From contig LVLI01000002.1 of NCBI GenBank assembly GCA_001687465.1, positions 1-62,286 on the forward strand: 62,286 nucleotides of DNA, read 5' to 3'. This document shows positions 47,901 through 60,387 of this stretch, one piece after another. The position numbers and the translations under genes are program-made. The stretch comes from Halocafeteria seosinensis (lineage: Eukaryota; Sar; Bigyra; Bicosoecida). Position 1 is the first letter of the stretch, and each line of letters begins with the position of its first letter. The notes below the pieces were generated by a model that was given only the letters and a program-made list of their open reading frames with translations, ran no database searches and was not told where the DNA came from.

Positions 47901-50900
47901 AAGCCATATCCAACTGCAACAGCGGCAGCACCTTCGCGTGCATCAGAAAGCCAAAGTAGGTTGGCCTGAGCTCTCTCACTAATCCCTGATTGCATATCGG
48001 ACGTAACCGACCTCACCAGGTCACCTTTGCTAATCTCACGGGGAGTTGCAAAGAGTTGTGACGATGCCATAAATTTTGTTTCATTGTCGCTTTCCCTGCT
48101 GGAGGTCACGTATAGAAATGGAAAAAGACTTTCAACTTGACTGCTTTCCTCCACCCCATTGTACATGGGAGCCGCAAAGCGGGCTTGCTCCAATAAAATC
48201 ATTGTAGTATGCGCCTTTTGATAGGCCATAAGCAAATCCGCCATGCCTGAGTGTTCTAGTATCCCCAGTTCCGCATAGGTATGGAATGTCACTCCGGTGT
48301 GTTCATCCCCAATTCTTCCCGCGGACTGGCCCCCAACACCGCTTTCATGCCAATTCACGAACACTTGCTCGCCACTATCAGCTTCTTCAAAGCATTTGGA
48401 AAAGTAGACAGAGGTAAAACCCGTATCTCCTAGGTCACCGCCTTCGCTTTCTATAGCATGAACCAGTGTCTGACTAATGAAATTCCATTCCCGACCTGTA
48501 CCTCCGAGGCACGTAAAAGGCCTAGACAAACAGTTCTTCACGTGGCTACTTCGCCTCACCGCTGGAGCGGAGAAAGAAACTGTCAAGGGTTGAAGCAACA
48601 ATTCTGCGTCATACATCGCTCCTGAAAGAAGCCGAAGAGCGTCCGGCAGAGATCTTAACCGCAATGGTCTAAAGTACTTTCCAGCGTTAGCTTTGAGCCT
48701 CTCGACAGAGTCCAGCAAACGGTTATAATCCTCAGGTAGCTCGCTTTGGCTAGCGTCTGTCTCAAAAGTTTCCGTTGCCACCCTCTTAGCTTTCTCAAAG
48801 TGCCATCCCCATTGCCAGGCGTATCGAGAATATGGCCAAGCATGAGTCTTCTCTTTCAGACGCTGATCCATGCGGTCCACCAACGGGGCTGTCAACACAG
48901 TTCGCGGAGCAAATAGCCACAAATAACCAAGGACAAAACGTGAAGCAACATGTCCTTCCGCTGCAATGTCGACAATTTTATCCAGGGCATCCTCCAAGCC
49001 CAGTTGGCTTGCCTCAGATTTCAACAGATCATCCGCTGGCCTACCGAAAGAATCAAGAGAAAACGGAACGTCATAGAAAGGGTTCGCTTGGTTCTCCAAA
49101 CTTTCTTTAAAATCCGACAGATCAGACACTCGTTCAGCGTTTACGTCAAAACTGAAGCTCCATTCAGAGCGCATAATTTTATCGCGAGACTCCGTGGTCT
49201 CATCGGAAGGACGCTGGCTGGAGGGCGGTCTTCCAATCGTTAAACCGTTCTGTGCTAGCACGAAGTAAGCGACCTTATATTCGTTCTCCCGCGGATGAGG
49301 GGCTGGAAGAGGTAAAGGCAGACCTATGGAAGTATTGAAAAACTGAATAGGTGGATCCAATGGTGCAAAAAGGAAGCTGTTCTCTTCAACAAACGGGTCC
49401 AGGTCCATCTGGTCAGCATCACTTTCGTCAAGTTCTATTCGCTCAACAAAGCTGTTCTCCTTTTTCTCCGGCGGGTCAACTATTTTTATCTCTACTGATT
49501 GAAAAATTTCCTGCAAGCCCACGAACAAACTTTTCTTGTCAGTTTTGTCGTTAATTGCATGAATTTCTACTTACACTCATTTGTATGTACTCCCGCAGCT
49601 GGTCTCCCCACATCTCTCGCAGGACTTCGTCATAGGGAAAATAGAACTCATTGCCGTCAATACGCTGTACAAGTTCATCCACTTTTTCCCTCGGTACTGC
49701 TTCCGAAGCACCCACGCTCAATAAAAAGTTCCGTAAATCCTCCTTCACAAATTCTTTTGTATTTTCCTGATCATCAAACAGTCTTACATATTCCCCGAAG
49801 GAAACGCCAATTACTCGAGCTAGCTCTGCCTGCCCGACACTTTGTAGGCGCTCCCAGGGATACACTACCTGATTGCTTGTTTCAGTCACGCCTTCATCGT
49901 GCGCAGTATCCTCCGTCGTCCCGGGCTGGTTTTCCTCGTCTAGTACTCCATTTTCGCCTGCGAGCTCGTCTTCCCTAGTCACTTCAGCCTCCGGGTTCTC
50001 GTCTGGCATTGTAGCCTCGGTATCCTCCATTGTCCTTGGATTACTTTCCTCATCTACTGCTTCCGTTCCCTCTGATAACTCACCAGTAGTCTTATCCTCT
50101 AAATCCTCCTCAGGTGTTGTACTTTCGTCAACCGGAATGTCGTGAGGAAAGCCCGCAGCTACTGGCCTTGCTTGGTCTCTTTCCTGGCCTATTGTGGCCT
50201 CATCTTCTCCAGCAATAAACTGCGTACTCTGGAAGGACTCTTGGCCCTCTCTTCCACCACTATCCACTGCGGTTGAATGGCTTATTTCCCCTGCATAAGA
50301 ACTTGTTTCCGGCTCCTGGGATGATTCAGTATTTGTCTCTCCTATAAATGAGTCCTCGTTCTCTTGGACAACCCCTGCGGTGCTCTCTACTTCATTTGCT
50401 TGCGCATTAGAATCCTCGCTCATGTTCACGCCGATGCCATCCTGATCTTCTCCACCCCCAGCATACCCCTCAGAAACTACGGTGTCTCGTGAATCATCTG
50501 CTCGTTCAGCATCAGAACTAGATCCAGGCTCCTCTTGCGCACTATCCTTCCCGACAACAGAGGCATCGGCATTCTTCTCCGGATTTCGAAGAGAATCGCC
50601 ACTTTCAGATATTTCCATGGGCTCTACAGGAGTACCTTGCCCTGGCGAGTGCTGCTTTGTTGTTTCCTCTGCTTTCGTTTCGGTCGATTTCATAGTAACC
50701 TTCTCTGCATTTAGCCTGTCACTTTTTCCCGTTTCTTGCGTAGTTCCCTCCGCCGACGACTGCGCATGATGTTCGAACCGCTGAGGCTCCATTGACCTCT
50801 CTGTATGCCCGACAGTGTCTGCAGCCTCGGAGCAATGGTACTCCTCATCATGACAACGTGAAGACCTATCACTCTCCATTGCAGCTGGCTCGACTGGATT

Positions 50901-51608
50901 TCTATCGACGCGCTCCTGATCCTGATCCTCCCCAGCTGCGCTATCTCCCCTATCTTCAGTATGTTCCACCGACTTCGACACCTCCTCCTCGTGATCCTCA
51001 TCCTCCCCAGCTGCGCTATCTCCCCTATCTTCAGTATGTTCCACCGACTCTCCCTTCTCCGACACCTCCTCTTCGTCCTCGCACTCACTATTCGCGTTCA
51101 GTTTTTCCTTGCCTTTAACTTCCTGTGGCTCGTCTACGGGAGCATGATTCGGTTTCGTATCTTCCTGAGTCTTCGACCTTGGCGACTTCACTGGGGCCTC
51201 ACCGTTCTCCCTTTCCGTACTTGCCGTTTCTTCCTCCTGACTTTTCTGCGGCTTCTCCCCGGGGGCTTCATCCTGAGGACGTTGTAGTTCTGACTGGGTA
51301 GAAGGGCCAGAAACGTCAATATCGTCCTCAGAGGCCGACTGTCCCTCTGTTTCCACCATACGGGCCTCACAAACCCACGGCGTCTGTTTCCGAGGCGTAT
51401 ACACTATAGATGAAGACGCAAGCACGACTAAAAATAGTGTAATTAAAAAGTACCCTTTTCTATGAGGGTATACCCCGGAAGGGAGCTTTGAATACTGTGT
51501 AAAACAAGTGAAATCGTCCTCAAAGTATCGCGGCTTCCTGCGCCCTCGTCGCCGTCTTATGCTACTAAAAGAGCCCATTACAGTGTCCCTCCCTCGATAC
51601 ACAACCAT
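44998..51608 (-). CDS. SEL1L: SEL1L/Hrd3-like ER-associated degradation protein with long acidic N-terminal region
   Basis: At least six exons; clear junctions are 49575/49510, 47819/47756 and 47650/about 47587, then 47121, a small exon near 47012-47060, and the last exon to the stop at 44998. The start is Met 51608, or Met 51578. A basic start and hydrophobic helix (YFLITLFLVVLASSSIVY) look like a signal anchor or signal peptide. The next about 500 residues are Glu/Ser/Thr-rich with a tandem repeat (EHTEDRGDSAAGED twice). From about 49500 on, SEL1 repeats appear: AAEALGEIYFHGDPEAG, PQGHANLAMMYINGLG, ALNGLGYIYLRGEG, VLAARSNLAVLYMQE, FLSYLYSSPP. The chain ends in a membrane helix (IMEITALIAILFLVAGICWG). 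SEL1 repeats plus C-terminal anchor is the SEL1L/Hrd3 plan; these bind HRD1 and present misfolded lumenal proteins. The long acidic insert is unusual. Confidence 0.78.
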
Positions 51609-52022
51609 CCGTATTGCTGGAATACGACGAGTAGAATAAACATATATGAAAAGTTGGTGGAGATGGATAAATCAGTTGTATACAACAGACAATCCCAACC
51701 ATACAGATATTGTACGTAGACGCTGACGTGCGTTGTTCATATACTTTACTCATAGGAAGAAAAAAACAAGGTTCCATCCATTATCCAGAAGAGAGGAAAA
51801 GAGAGAGAAAAAAGACATTTAATATGTCCTTGAACTAGTAGTACGATAACATGACTTCCCACAAATTGGTCCACAACTGAGTAGGAAGAGTTTGGTATTG
51901 ATCTACAACTGCACCGGGAGGTATTGGCCGTCGAAGCAATGGTGGGATCCACTCCCTCGATTCTGATATGTTAAGAAAATAAGGTGTGTCGCCTTCTCTC
52001 TTGCTGCTCATACGGACTCAAT
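51609..52022. other. Spacer, nothing recognised
   Basis: 414 bp upstream of the SEL1L-like gene and downstream of the BET gene (same strand). A/T-rich, with an A/G-rich stretch near 51790-51815. It probably holds the SEL1L-like promoter. Confidence 0.5.
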
Positions 52023-53597
52023 TTAACTGGTCCTACTCTTCTTGTTCTTCTTGCCTTTTTTGCTAGCACCCAGACAGTCACGCACAAATTGATCTACTAC
52101 CCAGAAGGTCTTGTTATCAATAGAGTCTATATCAATTTCTATATCGTCAGGATCAATCTGTGTAACTCGTAGGGGGAAATTTGGTGAACGACGAGAAACC
52201 CAGATGCAAGAGCATCACGACGTACCTTCTTGATACAGTTTTCACACCTTGAGTCCAATATCTGCACAAGCTTCCCTAAATCTTCGCTCGATACCATGTA
52301 TATGTTTTGGCTGAAAGCTTTCTTGTCAGCCAGCGTTGGATATCTATTTTCTTTCTCCATGTCAGCTGCGGACAGAGCAAATTTGCAAGTGAAGAAGACT
52401 AAGCTGGTATCGCAATGGAAAGCAGTTTCCACCTACTAGGATCAACTTTGATTTTTTTAAACTTTTCTTGGAACTCTTTCTTCATTTCGGCCGCGGCGTT
52501 GAAGAAGTCCGATCCATCTTGGTTGTACGTCATGCAGTTATCCCATACCAAGTTCATATCACGCTCAAATTCTAGGGGCGATGAGTATTCACCTCGGTCC
52601 ATCTTCGCCTGTTTTGAGTTAAAACAAAGCCGACAATTCCATCAAATTGTGATGGAGCTCTTAATTTTAGTATTTTCACGTACCTGAATTGTTCCAAGAT
52701 CCATCGGATGTTTGATGACTTTTGGGTAATCCAACAGTCCCCATTCTTTCCATTTAACCGGCTCCAGGAAGGGGTCTGATCAATCCAAACAAGTATATGA
52801 GGATGTGATAACAAGAGGCACTGAAAATTTCCTCGCCAACTTACCAGCATCTTTGTGGTTCCTGAAGTATGTTAAGATCTTTTGGCACTGGACGAAGCCA
52901 ACATATGAAATGACAAAAAAGGTAGGGACCAACCACTAGGGCATGTAAAGGGCAACAAAAAAGCACCGGGGGGGAGCACGACAGGACAGAGAGACAGAGC
53001 AGCCTTTCATTCACAATGATCTTTTCATTATATATGAACCGATTCAAACCCCAAGAAATATCCCCAATATGACCCTATGGTGTCAATGATCACCCTCTGG
53101 ATCACTGGTGGGGGTGACAGGAAGTGACTCATTCAGCTCTTTTTTGTCGTTTTCCCCTCGCTGGTTCTGACGAGGAATCCAGATCGACACCCCCATCCCA
53201 AAGTTGGTCACACAGTTCCCCTTTTCGGCTCTGACCGAATTCACGCCGCTCAGACATACACCCCGTATATCAGAGGAAAGAGCTAGATATGCACTTGCTG
53301 GAAAGTATTTTGAAAGACATTCATACACTCTTCGCCATCCCCATTTTTTTCAAATACAGCAAGTCGTGTGTACGAGTGCCATTCCCTCTACCCACTCTGT
53401 AGGGTCTCCTAGGAGTCCACCAACACGATTGCATGGATACCCCTGCAGAGAGGGTGAACATGTGCATTACTCGAAAGGCTTACCTCTTCCAAGGCCTCCT
53501 GACTACCGGGTTTGGATCCAGAACCACCCTCTTCTTTAGGTGCTGTCGGGGCTGCTGCTGTTTCTACAGGAGTATTTGTTTCTCCACTCGCCGCCAT
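52023..53597 (-). CDS. BET-family protein: single bromodomain + NET domain
   Basis: Start Met 53597 (MAASGETNTPVETAAAP), stop at 52023. After a first exon ending in a GTAAGC donor near 53483, an intron of about 570 nt (unusually long here, perhaps with one more exon near 53100-53330) leads to the bromodomain. This is carried on several short exons: CQKILTYFRNHKDA, DPFLEPVKWKEWGLLDYP, KVIKHPMDLGTIQ, AKMDRGEYSSPLEFERDM and DNCMTYNQDGSDF, with the acetyl-lysine-binding Asn in the NCMTYN segment. Then come YPTLADKKAFSQNIYMV and LGKLVQILDSRCENCIKK, spliced to DPDDIEIDIDSIDNKTFW. These form the extra-terminal (NET) fold. The end is Lys-rich. Plant GTE proteins and many protists share this one-bromodomain plan; yeast and animal BET proteins have two. 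The role is chromatin reading in transcription. Confidence 0.88.
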
Positions 53598-54060
53598 CTT
53601 GCTTTAGCACTGAACCAATGGCACTGTCCGTATATATGCTCAAGGATATACCTGCTGAGATCGATCGATTTCGTTGGGAGCCCTACGAGCAATAAGCGTC
53701 TCTCTCAATACACCGACGTCAAGCGATAAAAGGAGTCTCCACTCCGGTAGCAGGGCATTATGGAAAGACGAATCAACACACTCGGGAAGGCAGAATGCTC
53801 TCGGAGGAACTGATCTAGGTCTCTCGAACTTTGGCTGTTTTGAAGTATCGGGGCACGGGTGTGTCGGGCAAACTTCGGGGCCAAATTGGGCCGGTCACCC
53901 GCACCTTCACAAGTGAAACAATTGTTTATCTTGTATTTTCAATTCAAATGGCTTTGAAAGCCGTCTTTCCATGCTTTCCCGGGCCGTATTGACGTGCACA
54001 GGGCGTATCTGAAACCTCATGTAAGCTTTTTGGGTTGGTATGAGAAAGGTAAATACAAAA
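53598..54060. promoter_or_regulatory. Divergent promoter region (BET / STIL-like)
   Basis: 463 bp between two start codons facing away from each other. No specific motif recognised. A further in-frame Met at 54040 lies upstream of the chosen STIL-like start. Confidence 0.4.
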
Positions 54061-56850
54061 ATGGAGTACGAACGTCGAGGACCTCTTGGATCCCGCGGAT
54101 ATGGGTCCATTGAATTTCCACACTTTCAACGTAGATTATGGGATCGTACACCCCTTCATGAGAAGTATACGGAGCACGGAGAGTCCAAGTCCTCTGACTC
54201 GTTCACACTACGTGCGCGTAACTACTCGCGCTGTCCTCCTATCGTCCTGAATAGTAATGTGATAAGCACACTGCGACAGGTAAGTTCCTCCACTGAGGCG
54301 CGCTCAGAAAAAGCAGTTCCCTTCAACTTTGCTGCTTGACCCAGGCTGTGCATAAACTCTCACCTGGAAAGAAGGAGTTGTACTCTGGAGCTACATTGTT
54401 TAAGATAGGAAACCTTCCAGGAGTAGCGGATGAACCAATGCAAGGTAAGCGTAGGTGCCCATTCTCGCCTGCGTCGTTGGCTGGCTAACTCCAATTATGA
54501 TCCTGCAGACTTCGCTCAAATAACTCACATATGGAAAGACTTAGAGAACGAATCAGCGGCTAACGAACTCGCTGAGCAGTATACTGACCACGGTCATGTT
54601 ATCCGTATCGAACTCGAACGAAAAACAAACGCACCTGATGAAGAACCTAACGACTCGGACTACACCGCACTAACATCCTCCACCAAAGATCTTCTATGGA
54701 CGCGGTTAGCACAATGGAGGATAGTAGCACAAAGCGTTAAGGCGGTATCCCCAGAATTATTTACTACCCAACCGTCTATCCCCTTTACTGCTAACGCTGA
54801 TGTATATCCAGCTCGGGAGTCTGAGACGGTTTATTCCGCTAGCGTTTCGGTTTCCAAAATTGTTGTCCGTGGAAGCGTTCAGGACGATGATACTGTTGAA
54901 TTAGATATCATGACATGCTCAACATTTCCAGTGACAGATATACACTATAATGCTGTCTCGCGTCCTGCTGTTCGCACTGGAGACGCGCTAGCAGACACAC
55001 TGAACAGATGTAAGAGATTTCCCACGTTCTACAAGGACTTTGAGCGTACAGATGTACTTCCACAACCTTCGCTCTCATACGACACCGTAGTATGGGGATA
55101 CCTGACTCTAGATTACGTTCGCCGTGTCATGCCACTGATGAGGTCAGATCCGCTGGTGGGAACTGTGCCGGTGGTTGGCCTTTGGTTTAGAGCAGGACAG
55201 CAAATCTCATCCGACAAAGAGCAAGAGCCCTGGTGGAAGCGAACTCTGTGTACAGGTACTGTGCGATCTGCGATAATGCATTTCTTGTACAGTTCAGAAG
55301 ATGCAGTTGGGAAAAAAATTGGTCATGAGGACGCTAGAGGTTGTCATTATTTGGCTCTTGCATTTCCTCCAGAGAATTACTGCTATGGCACGTCTCATGG
55401 TGAAGGATTATGTGCAGTCGAATTTTGCAGTTCTCCAATGGATGAGGATGACAGTTTGTATTCTGCGAAAATTCGCGTCGCCGATAACAAGGTCACAAAG
55501 ATCAACACTTTGCGGGAAAAGGGAGAAACCAAAGCCACGCTGGAATGCTCCCTGGTTATACAACCGACATGTGGCCTAAAAACGCACTCATTGGCTTTGA
55601 ATCATACTGAAAGAACCAGTGAGAGAGCTGAGTCAAGTTCCGGTCAAGCTCACGCTGAATACTCTACAACCGTAGTTCCAGAGACGGTAATTTCCCATAC
55701 TCAACGCTACATGCCACCTGAGGACACCACCCCAATACCCAAGACGGCGCCCCCTGAACCCCATCGCGAGCCTAGTCTTCCTGAATCGAGCCCTTCAGGA
55801 TCAAAATCTGCGCGCTATAGCTGTACAAAAGAGGATGTTGAAACCCTTGGAGGAGGAAGGAGTTATAGAGGCATATCAGAACACGAACAAGAAACGCAGC
55901 AACAGCTGGAGTCAACCGATACAGAAACTGCAACAGATGCTGATTTAGTGGATCATGAGGCAGGTATATCCGAAAACCATACACAAGGCGGTAAGAGCGA
56001 GAGTGACTCGTGGCTTCCGTACCGGTTTAGCTATTCCAGGGATATCACTACGGAAGTAGAGGAAGATGACATCACTGACGCAAGCAGCTCCATTTCTGAG
56101 CAGTCTTCAGATGCTGCTCTCATGGCTGTTCCTAGCATTCCTGAGATGTCGATGCTAGAAAGCGGCTCTCAAAGTCCAAACGAACAGGAAGATGACGGCG
56201 AACGCTGGCTTCCGGAAGCAGTCAGCAAGCCTCCTCGTAGCAGTATCCACGCGGCGTCTGGCCCGATTGAGAAGCAGCCACCGTCCCGCCATGATGACCG
56301 ACGCAACAACACACTTGAGGTTTCAATGATTAACTTGCTCAAGGGTTACGAAGAGAACGAAGAATTATCGGAACATGAAACATTCGTATACCAGAAATCG
56401 TATCACTGTTCGAGATATGCAGATAGCATGACTAGCCATAGCACCTTCTTGAAGGGGGAGGAAGATGCACAACAAGATTGGTATTTTCTCCAGGAACATG
56501 TGCAAATTCCCCATGCCCAGGAAACGTCAAGACCACATGTAGAGACAGAGGAAACTCCACTCCCGCAATATCCTCCCTCTCCACACCCTCCAAGCGAAGT
56601 GTCCGAAACGCCGTTATCCTCTGTTTCTCAACGATCTACTAGCTCGTCCGCGCAAAGATCTCGAAGAATCGCTCATTCTCCATTACGCTACAATCCGCCC
56701 GACTCCAAAGCAAAGGGTAGGCAGAATCCCGGTAACCGTAATGGCTCCCCAATCGGACAGCAATTGGATGAACAGAAACAGGCATTGAGAGAAAACCGTG
56801 CTAGATCCGCTCAGGAACTTGCAGATTTGACGAAGCTGGCGTTTGATTAA
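54061..56850 (+). CDS. STIL: STIL-like centriole duplication protein
   Basis: Three exons: 54061-54279, 54345-54444 and 54509-56850. They sum to 2661 nt (886 residues) with GT-AG junctions in phase. Early on is FQRRLWDRTPLHEKY, matching the LW(N/D)PTP motif that opens the STIL N-terminal domain, followed by RARNYSRCPPIVLNSN. About 250 residues later WGYLTLDYVRRVMPLM, SDPLVGTVPVVGLWF lines up with the human STIL stretch around GYLTMDE..., SDPK...PLVGIWLSG. The rest is long and disordered (Ser/Glu/Pro-rich), with a short helical end (LDEQKQALRENRARS, then AQELADLTKLAFD) that might be a coiled segment. STIL/Ana2/SAS-5 proteins recruit SAS-6 and are activated by PLK4 to start centriole assembly. 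I saw no clear STAN motif. Its stop is only 58 bp from that of DRC3 on the other strand. Confidence 0.7.
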
Positions 56851-56908
56851 TGTATCTATATGTATATTTATCTTAGTGAGGTGCAATGGATTCCTTCTAT
56901 CAAGATGC

Positions 56909-59283
56909 TTAGCCCCGGGAAATTTTCCGGGACCGGCTTTTTCCCGCTTTCTCTTTGAGAATGCTCAACTGGCTTTGGAGATCCTCCGATAGCTCGTCAA
57001 TGGAATCAATTTGCTTTTCATGTTGCTGTTTGCGACCAACAATAACAGAATAAGTGTTTGACACACGATATCATCCACCTGACAATACGCACATGTCTAA
57101 TTTCCTCCATGCGGTTTATTGAGAAACTTCGCTCCTCGGCCTTGAAGTCCATGATCAGTTGGTCACAGCGTCTCTGTTCGCTCAGTTTACCACTATCCTC
57201 CTGAGAGAAACGCGGATGCGATAATGAGGTTGTAAAACAAGACGTTGCGAAAATCTTACCATCCCTATAAGAATAGTGGTATGGCCATCATGCATTTCCT
57301 TTATAGTTCCCTGGAGGAGTTCCCTATTAGATAAAAGCTGTAGTTGACCGAAATTACTTCTTCAATATATCACGAGTTAATTAGCCCTTGCCTCCCAAGT
57401 CATACCTCTTTCAAATCATCTGATAGCGCTAAAAATGCAGAATATGAGAAGATATTTCCAGCTTGTGGCGACTCCGAAATAGCGCTAGGAGTTTCTCCAG
57501 TTCTGTTAAGTGTTGCGGACACTTTCTCCGACCAGTCAAGTAGCTTTGAATACAAGTCCTCCTCCAGCTGTTCCATTGTTCTGAAAAATGCAGAATGTAT
57601 TCCCAGTTTGTTTTCCTTAAGTTGTTGGATTTGTATTTCAAAGTACTCTAGCAGTTCCTGGGTAAAAAGATGAAACACGATCGATGTTGTCGGCGTGAGA
57701 TTTAGCAGTACTAAGTTGTTCCACTAATTCACGTACCTGAACTTGCCCTTGTCTTTCCGTCTCGAGTTCCACCAAAGAATGGAACAACTCATCGCATCGT
57801 TGTCTTGTGTCCTCCAACATGTTTCGTAGTCCCTGCATCCGTTGAATCTGACGCTGTGGATGCATTTCCTCTTCTGACAAAATGGCGCTTGCTCCTGCGT
57901 TCACCTCCCTGTTGGTCTCCTTGTGCCTCTTGGAGAATTGAATGACGAGTTTGTTTGCCTCTGCATCGCTGTTTGCCCGAAGTACTTGGAGCGCCTTCCG
58001 GAAGCTTTTGGCTTCTCCACTGATCTGGTTCCCGCTTTCCAACCCCTTTGCGGCGAAATCGTTGGCAGCTTTCTCCGTTTCTTCATAAAAGCTGTACCAC
58101 AAGAAATGCGTGCTACGAATGTGTACTCACGGCCACTGAGTTAGGGGACGTACAACTCTTTCAAATTCTCGATACCGGGCAGCTTATTGATGTCCTCCCA
58201 AAGAGTATCTTCTCGGAAGAGTCTTTGCGTCAGATCATGAGATGAGTCGACAAAGTGCTCCTGCGGTCGAAGAATTTCCAGTAACAACTGTCTTAGAGGA
58301 TGAAAAAAGTTGCTTTACAAAACCATGTCTCACCCGCAGTTCTGCTAGCCTCTTTTGGCTTTCCCGCTCTTTCAATTGTTTGGCTCTACGTTTAGCGGCA
58401 ATATCTTCCAGCTCGCGAACATCGTCAATGGGAACGCCTGACTCGCGAGCTGCAACAATGTCTTCTTTCTCTACCTTCTCGTAGTCGAGGTAGTATAGCC
58501 AAGGAATATATGCTAGACAGTACGCCCTATAATCTGGTTCATCTGCCACTGGATTGCACGAGAGGTTCAAAACCTTCAGGCTCGTCAATTCTCTGAAGAG
58601 GGGGATCTGCATTGTCTACTAAGCATTACGATGCTGTCTACGTCCGCGAGTACGGAGCCACACTGCTCACATACCGTCTTCAAACCAGCAATCTTGTTGG
58701 AACCGAGTGATAACACCTCTAAACGCTCTAACGATTCCAAATTTTCTACTGTATCGATCTTGTTGGAACAAAGCGAGAGATCAGTTAAGTTAGTCAGCTT
58801 ATCCAGGCCTTCGATCCTTTCTATCTTATTGAAAGACAAATCTGCGAAGTACGGGAACGTGAACGAACTAAATTTGGAGCTCCTGTTATGTTGTGTACAC
58901 TTACCTAGCCATTGTAAGTTCACCAAACTGTCGAGATTCTCAATCTTTTTGATCTCGTTATTGTCGAGTTTCAAGTACCGGAGAGCTTTCAAAGAATCCA
59001 GAAAATCGATCTTTCCAATATCTGAGGATCATTGCGCGATGCAGGACACTTTGCAATGTAGTACGCTGTTCTTACTCGCTCACGTACTTTGGAATGAAAG
59101 GTGAAGACGTTCAACCTCGTGTAGGGGCGTTGGTCTATAAGAGGAGTAGTCAACCTCCGGATCGGTGTGATCTCGCCGCTCTTCGTTTTCTACAGCCGAC
59201 ACAAGGAGTTTTTGGGAGATAGACGTGACATCTTTGTCTCGGGGTAGGCCATTAGGTATACGAAGCCCGGGGGCGAGGTGCAT
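56909..59283 (-). CDS. DRC3: DRC3 (LRRC48), nexin-dynein regulatory complex subunit
   Basis: A gene of about ten exons from Met 59283 (MHLAPGLRIPNGLPRDKD) to the stop at 56909. Leucine-rich repeats come first: LKALRYLKLDNNEIKKIENL, NLQWL spliced to DLSFNKIERIEGLDKLTNLT, DLSLCSNKIDTVENLESL, LEVLSLGSNKIAGL, then the LRR cap SLKVLNLSCNPVADEPDY, RAYCLAYIPWLYYLDYEKV. Human DRC3 has the same order and nearly the same wording (LDLSFNNIE; YLPDLMYLDY). Long coiled-coil segments follow, including an exon starting YDSFYEETEKAANDFAAKG. The end is basic (KSRSRKISRG). DRC3 belongs to the N-DRC that links outer doublets and controls ciliary beating, so the organism builds motile cilia. Alternative start codons just upstream are not ATG. 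Confidence 0.9.
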
Positions 59284-60387
59284 GATGCAAAGCAACAACG
59301 GATTATGTGGCCATTCACACTGTAACGACGAAGACAACGTCCGCTCCTGCTAGATAGTGAATGCAACCATACTCTCTTCCTAACAAGGCACAAACTATGT
59401 GTATATAGCCATTCCACAATACTGGAAGTGTCATCGTACAACTCTGTAAACGGTCACCAACTTCAACAAACCAACACCGGAAGTTCAAGGCTTCGCTTAT
59501 TGCAGGCTCAGAATCGGTTTGTTGTGTCTCCGAAGCGATCAGTAGCAAAATACCAACAGGAGCCACTGCGAGCCTAACCCGAAGCGAGTTCTGTGTCTGT
59601 ATCGGAGCTATGCTGTGGCACTGGCAGCACCGCGAAGCTTGAGGAAGTCTGTCCCGGACTGTCCGCAAGTTCTGAATTGTACTATAGAACTCGCCTTCTA
59701 TCTATGGGGCATGAAGTGCATCCCATGAGCTTCTCAGCTCGTTCATACTGCTATATTGAGGTGCTGACGGATCCTATGACAAGTCGTCATATCTTTTTTA
59801 TTTTTGTCAGCAATATAGATACTTGTCACGTTCAACTCTATAATCGTCAGCGGCCATACTACGTAGAGTACACCGGACTCCCATCAGAACTCCGTTAGTT
59901 AAGCTGCGTTAGGGTGTGTCTTATTAACGGAAGTTGAAAAAAGTTGAAGTTGAAAAAGTGAAAAATCAACGACTTCAAGTTGGGTTGAATTCTTTCACCC
60001 GAAAGTCAACCAGAACGGGGTGGCTTAATAGTGTCGTTGACTGGGTAAATTCGGTGACTTTGGATCATTCGGTTTAATCGCGAGAGAAAGAGAGATGCAG
60101 ACGAGGGAAGAAGTGATATTCATCTGGTGTGATAGAGGCAGGTATATGCTACTCCAAGCCGGAGAATCACGTCGTTCGTGTCGCTGATGACTGAATGAGG
60201 AAGCTTCCACGCTGGGGATAAGCTTGCGGATCTGCCTGGCATCTCTTATTGCTATGCGACACCAATGCTGGTGTAGAGTTCCCCGGAGAGGGGTGAGAGA
60301 GAGAGAGAGAGAGAAAAAAAAAGGAGCATTTCACTCTGCGCTGGTGGCGTCTAACACCCACGCCCACAGAGAGGGAGGAAGACAGGC
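59284..60387. other. Spacer with candidate Harbinger terminal sequence and simple repeats
   Basis: 1.1 kb with no supported gene; frames at 59315-59668 and 59593-59898 are unconvincing. At 59909-59911 a TTA is followed by gggtgtgtcttattaacgg, resembling the end of PIF/Harbinger elements (3-bp TTA/TAA target duplication, G-rich start). A stretch of related gttgaa/caacttc words follows (59935-60010). A (GA)n run with an A tract is at 60295-60323. Confidence 0.45.
60295..60323. repeat. (GA)n microsatellite with A tract
   Basis: About eleven GA units followed by nine or ten A. Confidence 0.95.

Noticed and set aside
49873-51287. Plus-strand Ser- or His-rich frames opposite the acidic region of the SEL1L-like gene
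   Set aside because: Reverse complements of Glu/Ser-rich coding sequence; no independent support.
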